Shown one piece after another: positions 34,608 through 42,585 of a stretch of 64,000 nt of DNA. The translations under genes were made by a program, and so were the position numbers. The number at the start of each line of letters is the position of its first letter. The stretch's first letter is position 1. Source of the stretch: Planctomycetota bacterium (lineage in GTDB: Bacteria; Planctomycetota; Phycisphaerae; Phycisphaerales; SM1A02); assembly GCA_021414025.1 (NCBI GenBank), contig JAIOPG010000002.1, positions 62,001 through 126,000 on the forward strand, read 5' to 3'. Below the pieces are notes generated by a model. That model made no database searches and had not been told where the DNA came from. It saw only the letters and a list, made by a program, of their open reading frames with translations.

Positions 34608-35864
34608 TCATTTTCTTTGCAGGACCAGATGGACGAACCTCTGCTCCGCACCGCCGGGCGCGAGATGCACGGAGCGTCGGGCGGCGACGGGTTTGAAGTG
34701 CTCTGCGAAAAAATCCTCGATCTCGCGCTCGCCATGTCGCTTGATCTCCAGCCCGCTGCATTTCAAGGGGCCGTCATCCGCGAAAACGCTCAGCACCAGA
34801 AAGCCGCCCGCCGCCAGCGCCTGCACGGCCCGATCCCGGTAGCTCGTCCGGTCCGCCTCGTCGGCGAGGAAGTGGAAGACGGCGCGGTCGTGCCAGAGGC
34901 TGAATCGGCTTCCGCCAAAGTCATGCGCGAGCAGATCGCCCTCGATCCAGTGAACGGCTGTGGCACGCGAACCCATCCGCGACTGGGCGATCTCCAGGGC
35001 CGCACTCGAGAGATCCATCACGGTGACATTCGTAAAACCCATCCCCACGAGGTCGTCGACCAGCGTCGAGGCGCCGCCGCCCACGTCAAGGAGTGGCGAC
35101 CCTTTGGGGAGGTTGAGATCGCGAATCCGTTCGATGGATGTCTGGACATGATCGGCGTACCAGCTGACCTGTCGGTGGTCCTTCGTCCTGTAGATCTGCT
35201 CCCAATGGTGCTTCCGGTCCATGGCGCGACGAGTCCACTCCACCATCCATCGTGCGGATCGAATCGCCTCCTCGTTCGTGCCCTGTTCCCGGATGCGGAG
35301 CGCCTGCTCGAACTGCGCCATGGCTTCCTCGAGCCTGCCGACCCTGTGCAGCGCGTAGCCGACATTGTTTCGCACAGAGGCTTCCCACTTCTTGGCCGCG
35401 GGTTGTGCGGACGCCTGGACGATGGCGAGCGCCTTTTGTCCCCATGTGAGCTGGTCGGCCGCAGCGGTGTCGACAAAAGCAAGCATGTGGATCGAGTCGA
35501 TGGCCAATCCGTCCAATCCACCGGCGGTCGCGTGTTGCAACGCCTTCTCATACCAGGCCCGGGCTTGCTCCCTCTCCTCCGCGGTCGTCGATTCCGGCGG
35601 GTGCGCCGCCGACGCCAGGGTCCTTCCAAACTCAAGCGCGTGGCGAGCCTTCGCCTCGAAGCCCGCGGCGGCCACCTTGGGTTCAAGGTCCTTCAGCAGT
35701 TCCCGCGCCGGGACGAATTGCTTTCGCAGGCCGAACGTTCGGGCGATCTGGGTTTGCAGGATCAAGGCGTCGTCGCCCGACGCGTTTTCAAGCGCGTCGC
35801 GGAATCGCCTCTCGCTGAGCGCCGGATCGGAAAATTCCCACAGCGGTGCGACATCAATGGCCAT
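34608..35864 (-). CDS. TPR-region protein fused to SAM methyltransferase
   Basis: A 418-residue protein. Residues 1-210 are TPR-like helical repeats (RNNVGYALHRVGRLEEAMAQ then FEQALRIREQG). From about 215 a small-molecule type methyltransferase follows: HHWEQIYRTKDHRQVSWY, motif I SPLLDVGGGASTLVDDLV, then VTVMDLSSAALEIA and WIEGDLLAHDFG. HWExIYxTK-type enzymes act on small molecules such as thiopurine or tellurite-like substrates. The N-terminal fusion is unusual and suggests a partner protein. It converges on the preceding membrane gene, seven bases apart. Confidence 0.85.
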   Translation of the reverse strand: MAIDVAPLWEFSDPALSERRFRDALENASGDDALILQTQIARTFGLRKQFVPARELLKDLEPKVAAAGFEAKARHALEFGRTLASAAHPPESTTAEEREQARAWYEKALQHATAGGLDGLAIDSIHMLAFVDTAAADQLTWGQKALAIVQASAQPAAKKWEASVRNNVGYALHRVGRLEEAMAQFEQALRIREQGTNEEAIRSARWMVEWTRRAMDRKHHWEQIYRTKDHRQVSWYADHVQTSIERIRDLNLPKGSPLLDVGGGASTLVDDLVGMGFTNVTVMDLSSAALEIAQSRMGSRATAVHWIEGDLLAHDFGGSRFSLWHDRAVFHFLADEADRTSYRDRAVQALAAGGFLVLSVFADDGPLKCSGLEIKRHGEREIEDFFAEHFKPVAARRSVHLAPGGAEQRFVHLVLQRK

Positions 35865-35950
35865 GGCGATCGGCTTCGTCGGCTTCCCATTCCGAAAGTT
35901 CGGGAACAGAGTTGTGAGCCCGGTCGATGTTCAATGGCTTCCCGGCGCCG

Positions 35951-36265
35951 CTAGATCGGCTCGAAGTGCGAGAACATGTTCTGGAATTCGGCGATGTTCG
36001 CCGGCGTCTCGTACCAGCACACCGCCTCGTATTTCTTCCACAGAGCCAGAACCGCCGGGTTGGTGTGTGCTCCGGCGATCGCTTCCTTGGAGACCCACTC
36101 GAAGACTTCGATGATGATTCCGTCCGCGGTGCGCATCACGATCGGCTTGCGGGCCGTGACCAGGCCCTCGGCGTCAAGCGAACGATGGTGATCGCGCACC
36201 AGCTCAAGCAATTCTTGTTCGCACCCCGGACGCGGTTTGAAGCAGGCGACGGCGATTGATCCCAT
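35951..36265 (-). CDS. ABM-domain (antibiotic biosynthesis monooxygenase-like) protein
   Basis: A 104-residue single-domain protein: SIAVACFKPRPGCEQELLEL, then a helix (VRDHHRSLDAEG), a strand IIIEVFEWVSKEAI and AVLALWKKYEAV. The alternating pattern is that of the dimeric alpha+beta barrel seen in ABM and EthD proteins. Such small stand-alone proteins often degrade quinones or haem or simply bind them; no specific residue set is recognisable here. ATG 36265 is used because the longer frame runs into the promoter region of the next gene. Confidence 0.65.
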   Translation of the reverse strand: MGSIAVACFKPRPGCEQELLELVRDHHRSLDAEGLVTARKPIVMRTADGIIIEVFEWVSKEAIAGAHTNPAVLALWKKYEAVCWYETPANIAEFQNMFSHFEPI

Positions 36266-36458
36266 GATGGATCCATCGTAACGGACACGCCTGGGGCAAG
36301 GACCCGTGCATTGTTCCAAAGGCCTCATGCGTGGTACCATGAAGCAGCGGCATGACGTTGCGTCGCCGCCGGCGATGGTCGGCGGTTCGTTGGGGCCGAA
36401 GAAGAATCTGGAATGATGTAGTGCGGTGACCACTCTCGAAAGATCGGAGGTTGCGCGT

Positions 36459-37289
36459 ATGGATCATGTTCAAAAGCAACTCAAGCAATTGGAGTCGGCG
36501 GTTCTGCAGCTTCAGGCCGACAAGGTCGCGTTGCGCGCCGAGCTGGACAAGTTGAAGGCGGGTTCCTTCGAAAACATCACCTGCAAGTCCTGGAAGATCG
36601 TGGACCAGCACGGCACCATGCGGATCAACGCCACCACGCTGCCCAACGGCCAGGCCGTGCTGCAGCTCTACGACATTTTCAACAAGCCGCGGATCGCCGC
36701 GGTCACGCTTCCCGACGGCACCGCGAGCGTGGTGTGGTTCGACAAGGACGGGGATGTCCGGATCGACGCGGTCACGCTTCCCGACGGCGCCGCCGTCGTC
36801 CGCTGGTGCGACAAGGAAAAGAAGTTGCGGATGAGCTCGGGAACCCACGCCGACGGCCACGCGGGCGTGTCCTGGCTCGACAAGCATGGGAAGGAGCGGA
36901 TCATCGCGGTCACCCGCGCCGACGGCCACGCGGGAGTGGGCTGGAGCGACAAGGCGGGGAACAAGCGGATCAGCGCGTCGACCGACACCGACGGCGCCGC
37001 GGTGGTGCGATGGCGCGACAAGGACAAGAAGATGCGGCTCAACGCGGGAACCTACGCCGATGGCCAGGCGGGCGTGGCCTGGCTCGACACGGAGGGCAAG
37101 TTGAGAATCCTCGCGGAGACGCTTGCCGATGGAACTCCCAGGTTTCCCTCGAAGGACCTGCTTCCCAACGCGCATCCGGCGGCGCATCAGCATGCGGCCG
37201 GGCAAAATCCGCCTCCGCCACCATTGCACGCGTCGGTTCAATCGCCGCAGCCCGCGGCGCATGCGACTGAAACCACCAAGCATGCCTGA
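36459..37289 (+). CDS. Coiled-coil protein with tandem ~23-residue DG repeats
   Basis: A 276-residue protein; start at ATG 36459 behind GGAGG, though GTG 36426 is in frame. Residues 3-40 form a coiled coil (LKQLESAVLQLQADKVAL). Residues 50-235 comprise about eight repeats of 22-23 residues of the form DKxGxxRIxAxTxxDGxAxVxW, each predicted as a beta hairpin, giving a solenoid or propeller-like fibre. The C-terminus is His/Pro/Ala-rich. No signal peptide is seen. No family assigned; trimeric fibre proteins use similar short repeats. Confidence 0.8.
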   Translation: MDHVQKQLKQLESAVLQLQADKVALRAELDKLKAGSFENITCKSWKIVDQHGTMRINATTLPNGQAVLQLYDIFNKPRIAAVTLPDGTASVVWFDKDGDVRIDAVTLPDGAAVVRWCDKEKKLRMSSGTHADGHAGVSWLDKHGKERIIAVTRADGHAGVGWSDKAGNKRISASTDTDGAAVVRWRDKDKKMRLNAGTYADGQAGVAWLDTEGKLRILAETLADGTPRFPSKDLLPNAHPAAHQHAAGQNPPPPPLHASVQSPQPAAHATETTKHA

Positions 37290-37332
37290 CACGCTGGAGT
37301 TCCGCCGGCATCAAGCCTTGTATCATCGCGGG

Positions 37333-38370
37333 ATGAACTTCAAGACTTCATTGTCAGCGTTGTTGATGGCGTGTTCGGTGGTTGTGGCGGCACCCTCGGC
37401 GCCTCCAGCAACCGCTCCTTCGAAGCCCGGCACCAATGCCGCGGCCCCCGCGAAGCCTGAAACAACTCCTCCCGCCGTTCCCGCCACAGCCGGCGCCGCC
37501 GGCGACCTGGCCTGGGCCGAGGTGCTGGAGGCCAAGCCCGATCCCAAGGTCGTCACCGATGCTGACCTGCTCAGCCGCATCGCCGCCACCGGCCTGCCCT
37601 GGCGGGTGAAGGACAAGGCAAGCGGCATCGAGATGCTGCTGGTGCCGCCGGGAAAGTTCATGATGGGCGCCAGTCCCGGCGACGACGAGTCTGCCGAGAT
37701 GGAGAAGTTTCTTGCCGAGAAATATCCCGAGTACAAGTACACCGAGCATCCCGCTCACGAGGTCACCATCACCAAGCCCTTCTACCTCGGCCGCACCGAA
37801 GTGACGCAGGACCAGTGGCGGAAAGTGATGCTGAACAATCCAAGCAAGTTCTTGATCTCCGACAAGATGAAGAGCGATTCGGCAAGCCTGAAGAAAAAGG
37901 ATCAGGAGCTGGTTCTGCCCGTGGAGCAGGTTTCATGGGATGACTGCCAGAAATTCTGCGAGAAGACCGGCCTGCGGCTGCCCACCGAGGCGCAGTGGGA
38001 GTACGCCTGCCGGGCCGGGAATCCCAAATCCCGTTACGGCGAAATCGAATCGATCGCATGGAGCGAAGAAAATGCCGCGGACAGGACTCATCCCGTGGGA
38101 CTGAAGGCCTCGAACGCACTGGGTTTCCAGGACATGATCGGCAATGTGTGGGAGTGGTGCTCGGACTGGTACCAGGGGGACTACTACTCGGCCTGCGCTT
38201 CGGGCGTGGTGGATCCCGCGGGGCCGGAAAAGGGCGAATGGAATGGGCATGTGTTGCGCGGCGGCTCCTGGGACAGTCGCTCGGTGGGATGCCGCGCGTC
38301 GATGCGCCGTTACTTTGCGCCCACCCTGACCGTCAACTACCTCGGGTTCCGCGCCGCGAGGACACCCTAG
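37333..38370 (+). CDS. Exported formylglycine-generating enzyme family protein (SUMF1-like)
   Basis: A 345-residue protein. A signal peptide (residues 1-20) is followed by a Pro/Ala-rich linker and an FGE-sulfatase domain from about residue 98: EMLLVPPGKFMMGASPGD, YLGRTEVTQDQWRKVM, LPVEQVSWDDCQKFC, LRLPTEAQWEYACRAG, and at the end RGGSWDSRSVGCRASMRRY then NYLGFRAART. Family members activate sulfatases or, in Gram-negative surfaces, serve as accessory or Ser/Thr-kinase-linked proteins. Catalytic Cys pair is not clearly present, so a non-enzymatic role is possible. Confidence 0.85.
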   Translation: MNFKTSLSALLMACSVVVAAPSAPPATAPSKPGTNAAAPAKPETTPPAVPATAGAAGDLAWAEVLEAKPDPKVVTDADLLSRIAATGLPWRVKDKASGIEMLLVPPGKFMMGASPGDDESAEMEKFLAEKYPEYKYTEHPAHEVTITKPFYLGRTEVTQDQWRKVMLNNPSKFLISDKMKSDSASLKKKDQELVLPVEQVSWDDCQKFCEKTGLRLPTEAQWEYACRAGNPKSRYGEIESIAWSEENAADRTHPVGLKASNALGFQDMIGNVWEWCSDWYQGDYYSACASGVVDPAGPEKGEWNGHVLRGGSWDSRSVGCRASMRRYFAPTLTVNYLGFRAARTP

Positions 38371-38371
38371 T

Positions 38372-38587
38372 TTGAATTTCGACCCGACCTCGCTCGCCAT
38401 CAACATCTTCGCGGGCATTGTCGGCTTGGCGTACATCATCTACGGCAAGAAGGAACAGAAACTGATTCCGCTGGTGTCGGGCTTCGGCCTGATCGTGCTG
38501 CCCTACGTCATCGAAAGCAACACCATTCTCATCGCGGTGTGCGCGGGCCTGGCCATTGCACCCTTTGTCATTCGCCTCGAAGGGTGA
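38372..38587 (+). CDS. Small two-segment membrane protein
   Basis: A 71-residue protein read from TTG 38372, immediately after the previous stop. FAGIVGLAYIIYGKKEQKLI and two further hydrophobic stretches form two or three membrane segments; this short type (conserved YGKK motif) is common in bacteria and annotated as an uncharacterised or amino-acid-transport-like protein. Function unknown. Confidence 0.7.
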   Translation: MNFDPTSLAINIFAGIVGLAYIIYGKKEQKLIPLVSGFGLIVLPYVIESNTILIAVCAGLAIAPFVIRLEG

Positions 38588-38647
38588 CGCGATCCCCGGC
38601 GTGAATGCGCTTCCGCCGCATCACATGAATGCGATTCAAAAAAGAAG

Positions 38648-38675
38648 CGAGGGACGGACTGAGCCGTCCCTCGCG
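38648..38675 (-). terminator. Intrinsic terminator of the PEP-CTERM gene
   Basis: A perfect 11-base stem (38648-38658 and 38665-38675) with a six-base loop, followed on the minus strand by TTCTTTTTTG. It lies just past the end of the leftward PEP-CTERM gene. Confidence 0.9.
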
Positions 38676-38703
38676 GGGTTGCACATGAATGGTCGACCGC
38701 GAC

Positions 38704-39381
38704 TCAGGCGCGGCGGCGACGCATGGTGAGCAGGCCGCCCATGCCCACCAAGGCCAGCGAGCCGGGGCCCGGGACATTGCCCGAAACCTCGACGATGTAA
38801 TCCTGGTAGGAGGGGCTTTGCAGACCGACCAGGTTCGCGCTTCCGCCCGAGCCGACCGCGGCGAGCAGATTCGCCAGGTAGACGCCGGCGGCGCCGGAAT
38901 AACCCGTGGCCTGGAAGGCGCCGCTGCCGACGCCCAGGGGGCCGCCGAAGTCCGTGATGGTTTCCCAGACGGCCAGCTGGAAGGCGCAGGCGTAGGCGGC
39001 GTTGGCGCTGAACTGAGCTCCATTGGCGAACGCGTAGAGGTCGGCGATCGCCGCTGCCTTGGCCGCGCCCATGGGAGCGGCGTTGGGAATCAGGTCGATG
39101 GCGACCACGCTGTAGGGGCTCGGTCCGCCCGGGCTGAACTGGTAGACGTCGCCGCAATAGACCAGGTAGCTGCCGTTGGCGAAGGCCGACGTGTTGCTGC
39201 TGTTGGTCACGTTGAGGACCTGCTGGCCGGAGTAGACGCCGCCGCTGTAGCCGGGCGACAGGATGCTGACGACTTCGCAAGCGCCCATGCCGATCTCCTG
39301 CACATCAACTGTGGTCGCCCATGCGCCGGCGCAGATTGAGGAGGCGAGGAGAAGGGAGGCGGAACGAATCATTGGTTTCAT
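38704..39381 (-). CDS. PEP-CTERM exported protein
   Basis: A 225-residue protein. A signal peptide (cleavage near ICAGAWA, residues 17-23) is followed by a Gly/Ser/Ala-rich beta domain with PGGPSPYSVVAIDLIP. The C-terminus has the sorting tag VPGPGSLALVGMGGLLTM followed by Arg residues, the PEP-CTERM pattern read by exosortase. The family is found in matrix-forming bacteria. It has its own terminator (38648-38675) and an upstream 210-base gap. Cargo function unknown. Confidence 0.85.
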   Translation of the reverse strand: MKPMIRSASLLLASSICAGAWATTVDVQEIGMGACEVVSILSPGYSGGVYSGQQVLNVTNSSNTSAFANGSYLVYCGDVYQFSPGGPSPYSVVAIDLIPNAAPMGAAKAAAIADLYAFANGAQFSANAAYACAFQLAVWETITDFGGPLGVGSGAFQATGYSGAAGVYLANLLAAVGSGGSANLVGLQSPSYQDYIVEVSGNVPGPGSLALVGMGGLLTMRRRRA

Positions 39382-39591
39382 GGTGTGGCTTCTTTGCAAA
39401 AGGGGAACCGGTCGAAAGGAACGAAACAGCCGGTCACGACTGCCACACACAGATGCCATCGAAATGACGCAAGAGAAATGAAATGAAAGGTTTTAAATGA
39501 GAAACGGGTTATTTTCCCCGGAATTCCCGTCAATTCAGTCCATAACTCACGAACGCATAGGGTTCTTTTCGGACTTTGAAAATCGCGGCGT

Positions 39592-40482
39592 TTATCCGTT
39601 GTCCAGCGAGCGAATCAGCGCGTTGATCCTCGCGCGGCGCATGCTGGCCACGGTGCCGATGATGCCGCCGCCAATGCCAAGCAGTGAGCCCGCGGTGGCG
39701 CCGCCGATGGCGAGCACCATCGTTTGCTCGCGGCTGCCGGGCGCCACCCAGGCCAGGGCCACCATCGCAAGACCAAAGAACAAATTGCCGCCGACGCCAA
39801 AGAGCAGCATCATGGCGTGCGCCTTGAATTGGCGCAGCGCGGCATAGCTGCGCACAAGCTCGGGACTGGATCGCGCGTCCAAGGGCTCGGGTTCGCGGCG
39901 AAGCATTCCCAGGCTGCCATGCAGAACCGTGAAGGTCAGGGTCAGAAGCGTCACTTGGATGGCCAGCGCCTTCAGCCACAGGGATTGTGCCGCTTCGTCA
40001 AAGGGGCCAGGTCCGGGCAGACCAATCGCTTCGAAAAAGGCCGCGAAGGATGCACTCCATGGTCGCAGCGCAATTCCCAGCAGGCAAGCTGCACCAAGGG
40101 CGATGGAGAGGGTCCACAGCGAACGGGGGGCCAGGGGCGATTGATCGCGCGGCACCAGTGAAGCGCGCCGCACAGTCGAGCCGACGGGGTGCGCATGCGC
40201 CAGGTCGGGATTTCGAGCCGCCAATGCCGGCATCGCAATGCCGAACCACAGTGGAAAGAAAAAGCAGAAGTCGATGAAGAGAAAGCGAACGTGGCCGAGC
40301 CAGAGCAATAGATGCCCGCCGAGGCAGATGATGGTGGCGACCAGGAGGGCCAGCGCGAGGCCGCGGGCACGCGCGAGAGAGTCCGTTGTGACGGCGTCGG
40401 CGGGTCCGCGTGGCGAGCAAAGGACGAACACCAAGGGAAAGGCAATCATGGCCACGGGAAAAAAGAGGTCAAACCATCTCAT
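39592..40482 (-). CDS. Multi-pass membrane protein in GntR operon
   Basis: A 296-residue membrane protein starting MRWFDLFFPVAMIAFPLVF. About seven hydrophobic segments are seen, the last ones glycine-rich (GATAGSLLGIGGGIIGTVA). It is coupled to the GntR gene by an ATGA overlap. YtrA-type GntR operons usually carry an ABC transporter; none is present here, so this protein is presumably the regulated function. No family recognised. Confidence 0.8.
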   Translation of the reverse strand: MRWFDLFFPVAMIAFPLVFVLCSPRGPADAVTTDSLARARGLALALLVATIICLGGHLLLWLGHVRFLFIDFCFFFPLWFGIAMPALAARNPDLAHAHPVGSTVRRASLVPRDQSPLAPRSLWTLSIALGAACLLGIALRPWSASFAAFFEAIGLPGPGPFDEAAQSLWLKALAIQVTLLTLTFTVLHGSLGMLRREPEPLDARSSPELVRSYAALRQFKAHAMMLLFGVGGNLFFGLAMVALAWVAPGSREQTMVLAIGGATAGSLLGIGGGIIGTVASMRRARINALIRSLDNG

Positions 40483-40949
40483 GGGCGGTCTCCTGTGCGA
40501 GGGGCGGATGAATCGGATGCGGCGCCTGGCCAATAGCGGGGGATCATTCGTTCCACGCAGGAACGAACATCGTCAGGTGAAAAGCCTGAAAGCTTGGCAT
40601 CCGTGAGCATGCGGCCGATGGCTTCATTCAGCGCGGTGGTGATCGATGAAGTGGATGCGGACTTTGCGCTTTCCTTGCGGGCGGCGGCGGAGCGATCTCC
40701 CGCGGGAGCCTCGCAAACGGCCGTGACGCGCGTTCCGCGACCACGGGCGGCGACGGCGAGACCTGAAGTCTCAAGTTCGCGGTAGGCGCGGGCGACGGTG
40801 TTCAAGTTGACGCCCAGATCCGATGCCAGTTGGCGGACAGGCGGGAGCTCGTCGCCAAGCTTCAATTGGCCGCTGGCGATCAGGTGTCGAATGCCCGCGA
40901 CAATCTGATCACCCAGTGGAATTGGCGAATCCAGGCTGATTTCAAGCAT
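40479..40949 (-). CDS. GntR-family regulator, YtrA type
   Basis: A 156-residue repressor. The winged helix is MLEISLDSPIPLGDQIVAGI then IASGQLKLGDELPPVRQLA and LGVNLNTVARAYRELETSGL. The rest is short and lacks a large effector domain, as in the YtrA subfamily. It would bind the perfect dyad at 40955-40979 in its own promoter and so repress itself and the downstream membrane gene. The message is probably leaderless (see promoter entry). Confidence 0.9.
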   Translation of the reverse strand: MLEISLDSPIPLGDQIVAGIRHLIASGQLKLGDELPPVRQLASDLGVNLNTVARAYRELETSGLAVAARGRGTRVTAVCEAPAGDRSAAARKESAKSASTSSITTALNEAIGRMLTDAKLSGFSPDDVRSCVERMIPRYWPGAASDSSAPRTGDRP

Positions 40950-40954
40950 GGATT

Positions 40955-40983
40955 CATAGTATCATACTTTGATACTATGTCAA
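40955..40983 (-). promoter_or_regulatory. GntR promoter with perfect operator
   Basis: Minus strand TTGACA (40983-40978), 16-base spacer, TACTAT (40961-40956). A perfect inverted repeat with 10-base arms (catagtatca at 40955-40964, tgatactatg at 40970-40979) fills the whole space between -35 and -10. Six bases separate the -10 from ATG 40949, so transcription would start at the A of ATG. Confidence 0.85.
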
Positions 40984-40997
40984 GTGGATTCTGGAAT

Positions 40998-42194
40998 TTA
41001 TCGAAGGGGCTGAGCTTCGGCGTCTTTGACGTCCAGATTCACGCTGACATTGCCGATGTCCCAGTCTGATGTGGTCTCGATGAGCACCATGGGGGTGCCC
41101 AATACGGAGATGCACTGCTCGCCCTGCAATGCATCGCATCCGACCGCAAGGCACATGTGCGGCGTGTCGGCATTCATGCAGTAGACCAGTGCCACGGGGG
41201 TCTGGATATCGATGCTGCGAATCAATGTCGCCAGGAGCAGGCTCTTGGAGTCGCAGTCGCCGCCATCGAGCAGCACTTCCGCCGGGGTGCGCAGGCCGCA
41301 GCGGGCCTTGCCGTCCTTGACGAAGTCGTTGCGGCCATCGTCCACCTTGCGGTAGGGAACGGCGTTCTGCACATAGCTGGCCAGCGCCTCGATGCGCTGA
41401 CGCGCGGACAAGGAGACCCTCGTCCCGTGCCAGTAGGCGTCGATGATGGATTTGGCCACCGGTCGCAACGCGGCGGCCGAACGGTCGAGAATCCATTGAT
41501 GGTCCGGTGCGATGCGCTCCGCCGAGCAGAGGATGCCGTGCTGCGCGAAGGACTGCGCGACCGCGTATTCGATCGCGGCAAGCGAGCCATCGCCGGGCCG
41601 ATAGGCCACTTTGTCCAGCACCTGCTCGGGATAGCCGAAATAGTGCTCAAGCGCGTCGGCCCAGGCCTGGTCGATCGAGGCCGAAATGCGGAAGGTTTCG
41701 GCAGCGCATCCGTTGCGGAGGAACTTGGTGTCTCCGTCGCGTCGCACGATGCACGCCTGATCGTCGCTCCACTGGTCGAAAGGCAGGCTGCGGATTCGGT
41801 GTCGCGGAGAAGTGAAATCGCGCTGGGATTCATACCAGGCGCGCAGGTCCGCGTTCTCCGGCATGGAGAGCGCCCGCTCGATCGCCGCAGCCGACGGGAT
41901 GGTCGCGCTTCCGCTCTCGTTGCCGACAGCCGGCACCGTGGTGGCGCCGCCAGGCGAAACGGGCGCTGTTGGTTCGATGGCCCGCGGGGATGAGCGCGTG
42001 ATGGCTCCCTTGCGCACCGGACGGCGCGGAGGAGATCGGACACCGCTCGGCGTCGACAAGGGTTTCGTGCCGGCCGGGGCGCTGGGCGGAGGAGCGCTGG
42101 CGGCCGCGGCGGGTTGGATCGGCTCGATGAAGAGGAACAACGAGGCGGCGCCTGCGAGGAGCGAGGTGGCAAAAGTGCGCGTGGTGAATTTCAT
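40998..42194 (-). CDS. Transglutaminase-like cysteine protease/peptidase, exported
   Basis: A 398-residue protein starting MKFTTRTFATSLLAG, behind GAGGAG. A signal peptide (about residues 1-32) is followed by a Pro-rich linker, an all-helical middle and a C-terminal domain with the nucleophile Cys in LLDGGDCDSKSLLLATL and a likely catalytic His in CMNADTPHMCLAV. This is the transglutaminase-like fold, typical of putative cell-wall or protein-modifying enzymes. Its start lies 56 bases from the left repeat of the tRNA-Tyr element. Confidence 0.8.
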   Translation of the reverse strand: MKFTTRTFATSLLAGAASLFLFIEPIQPAAAASAPPPSAPAGTKPLSTPSGVRSPPRRPVRKGAITRSSPRAIEPTAPVSPGGATTVPAVGNESGSATIPSAAAIERALSMPENADLRAWYESQRDFTSPRHRIRSLPFDQWSDDQACIVRRDGDTKFLRNGCAAETFRISASIDQAWADALEHYFGYPEQVLDKVAYRPGDGSLAAIEYAVAQSFAQHGILCSAERIAPDHQWILDRSAAALRPVAKSIIDAYWHGTRVSLSARQRIEALASYVQNAVPYRKVDDGRNDFVKDGKARCGLRTPAEVLLDGGDCDSKSLLLATLIRSIDIQTPVALVYCMNADTPHMCLAVGCDALQGEQCISVLGTPMVLIETTSDWDIGNVSVNLDVKDAEAQPLR

Positions 42195-42249
42195 GGAACT
42201 CCTCGTTTGGCAACGGAGCAGCTCAGGCGTGATTGCCCGCAAAACCAAA

Positions 42250-42275
42250 GAATGGGCGGTGGGGGATTCGAACCT
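42250..42275. other. attL: left copy of 26-bp core
   Basis: Identical to 49679-49704. It is a tRNA-Tyr 3'-end fragment (T-arm and acceptor strand), not a working gene. It lies 56 bases upstream of the transglutaminase-like gene. Similarity ends sharply on both sides. Confidence 0.92.
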
Positions 42276-42485
42276 ATAGCGAATTCATCGGGAAATGTAG
42301 AAGAATCACTTTCGGGCGGCGCAAATTGCGGCGCACTTGGGAGCGATTCCATTACTCCAACAGTGACAAATGCCCCCACTGACCCGGACTTGGCAGCGGT
42401 TGTAACCGCCTGGCCTGACCTTCCCCCAGCGTTGCGGGCGGGCATAGTGGCGATGGTGAGAGGGGTTGGTTCGCCGGCAATTTAG
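42276..42485 (+). pseudogene. Stored C-terminal tail of the element's integrase
   Basis: Starting at the first base after the core, 69 codons read open in frame with the integrase and end at TAG 42483-42485. The peptide has a GGANCGALGSDS segment and ends DPDLAAVVTAWPDLPPALR then AGIVAMVRG, a tail I recognise from planctomycete integrases. In the integrated state no gene starts here; in the excised circle the 26-base core joins these codons to the integrase after ...GGGGFEP, giving 496 residues. That in-frame match is direct sequence evidence. Confidence 0.85.
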
Positions 42486-42585
42486 ACAGCGGCCAAGCCG
42501 CTACCATTGGGTGTCGTTGGGACGGCGTCTCAACTGGTTTGCATTGCCCATCGCGATGTCTGCCTACCAATAAGGTGCTTTGTTC

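Noticed and set aside
36640-37110. CRISPR-like repeat array
   Set aside because: The periodicity (about 69 bases) is coding, imperfect, and without spacers; it is the repeat protein.
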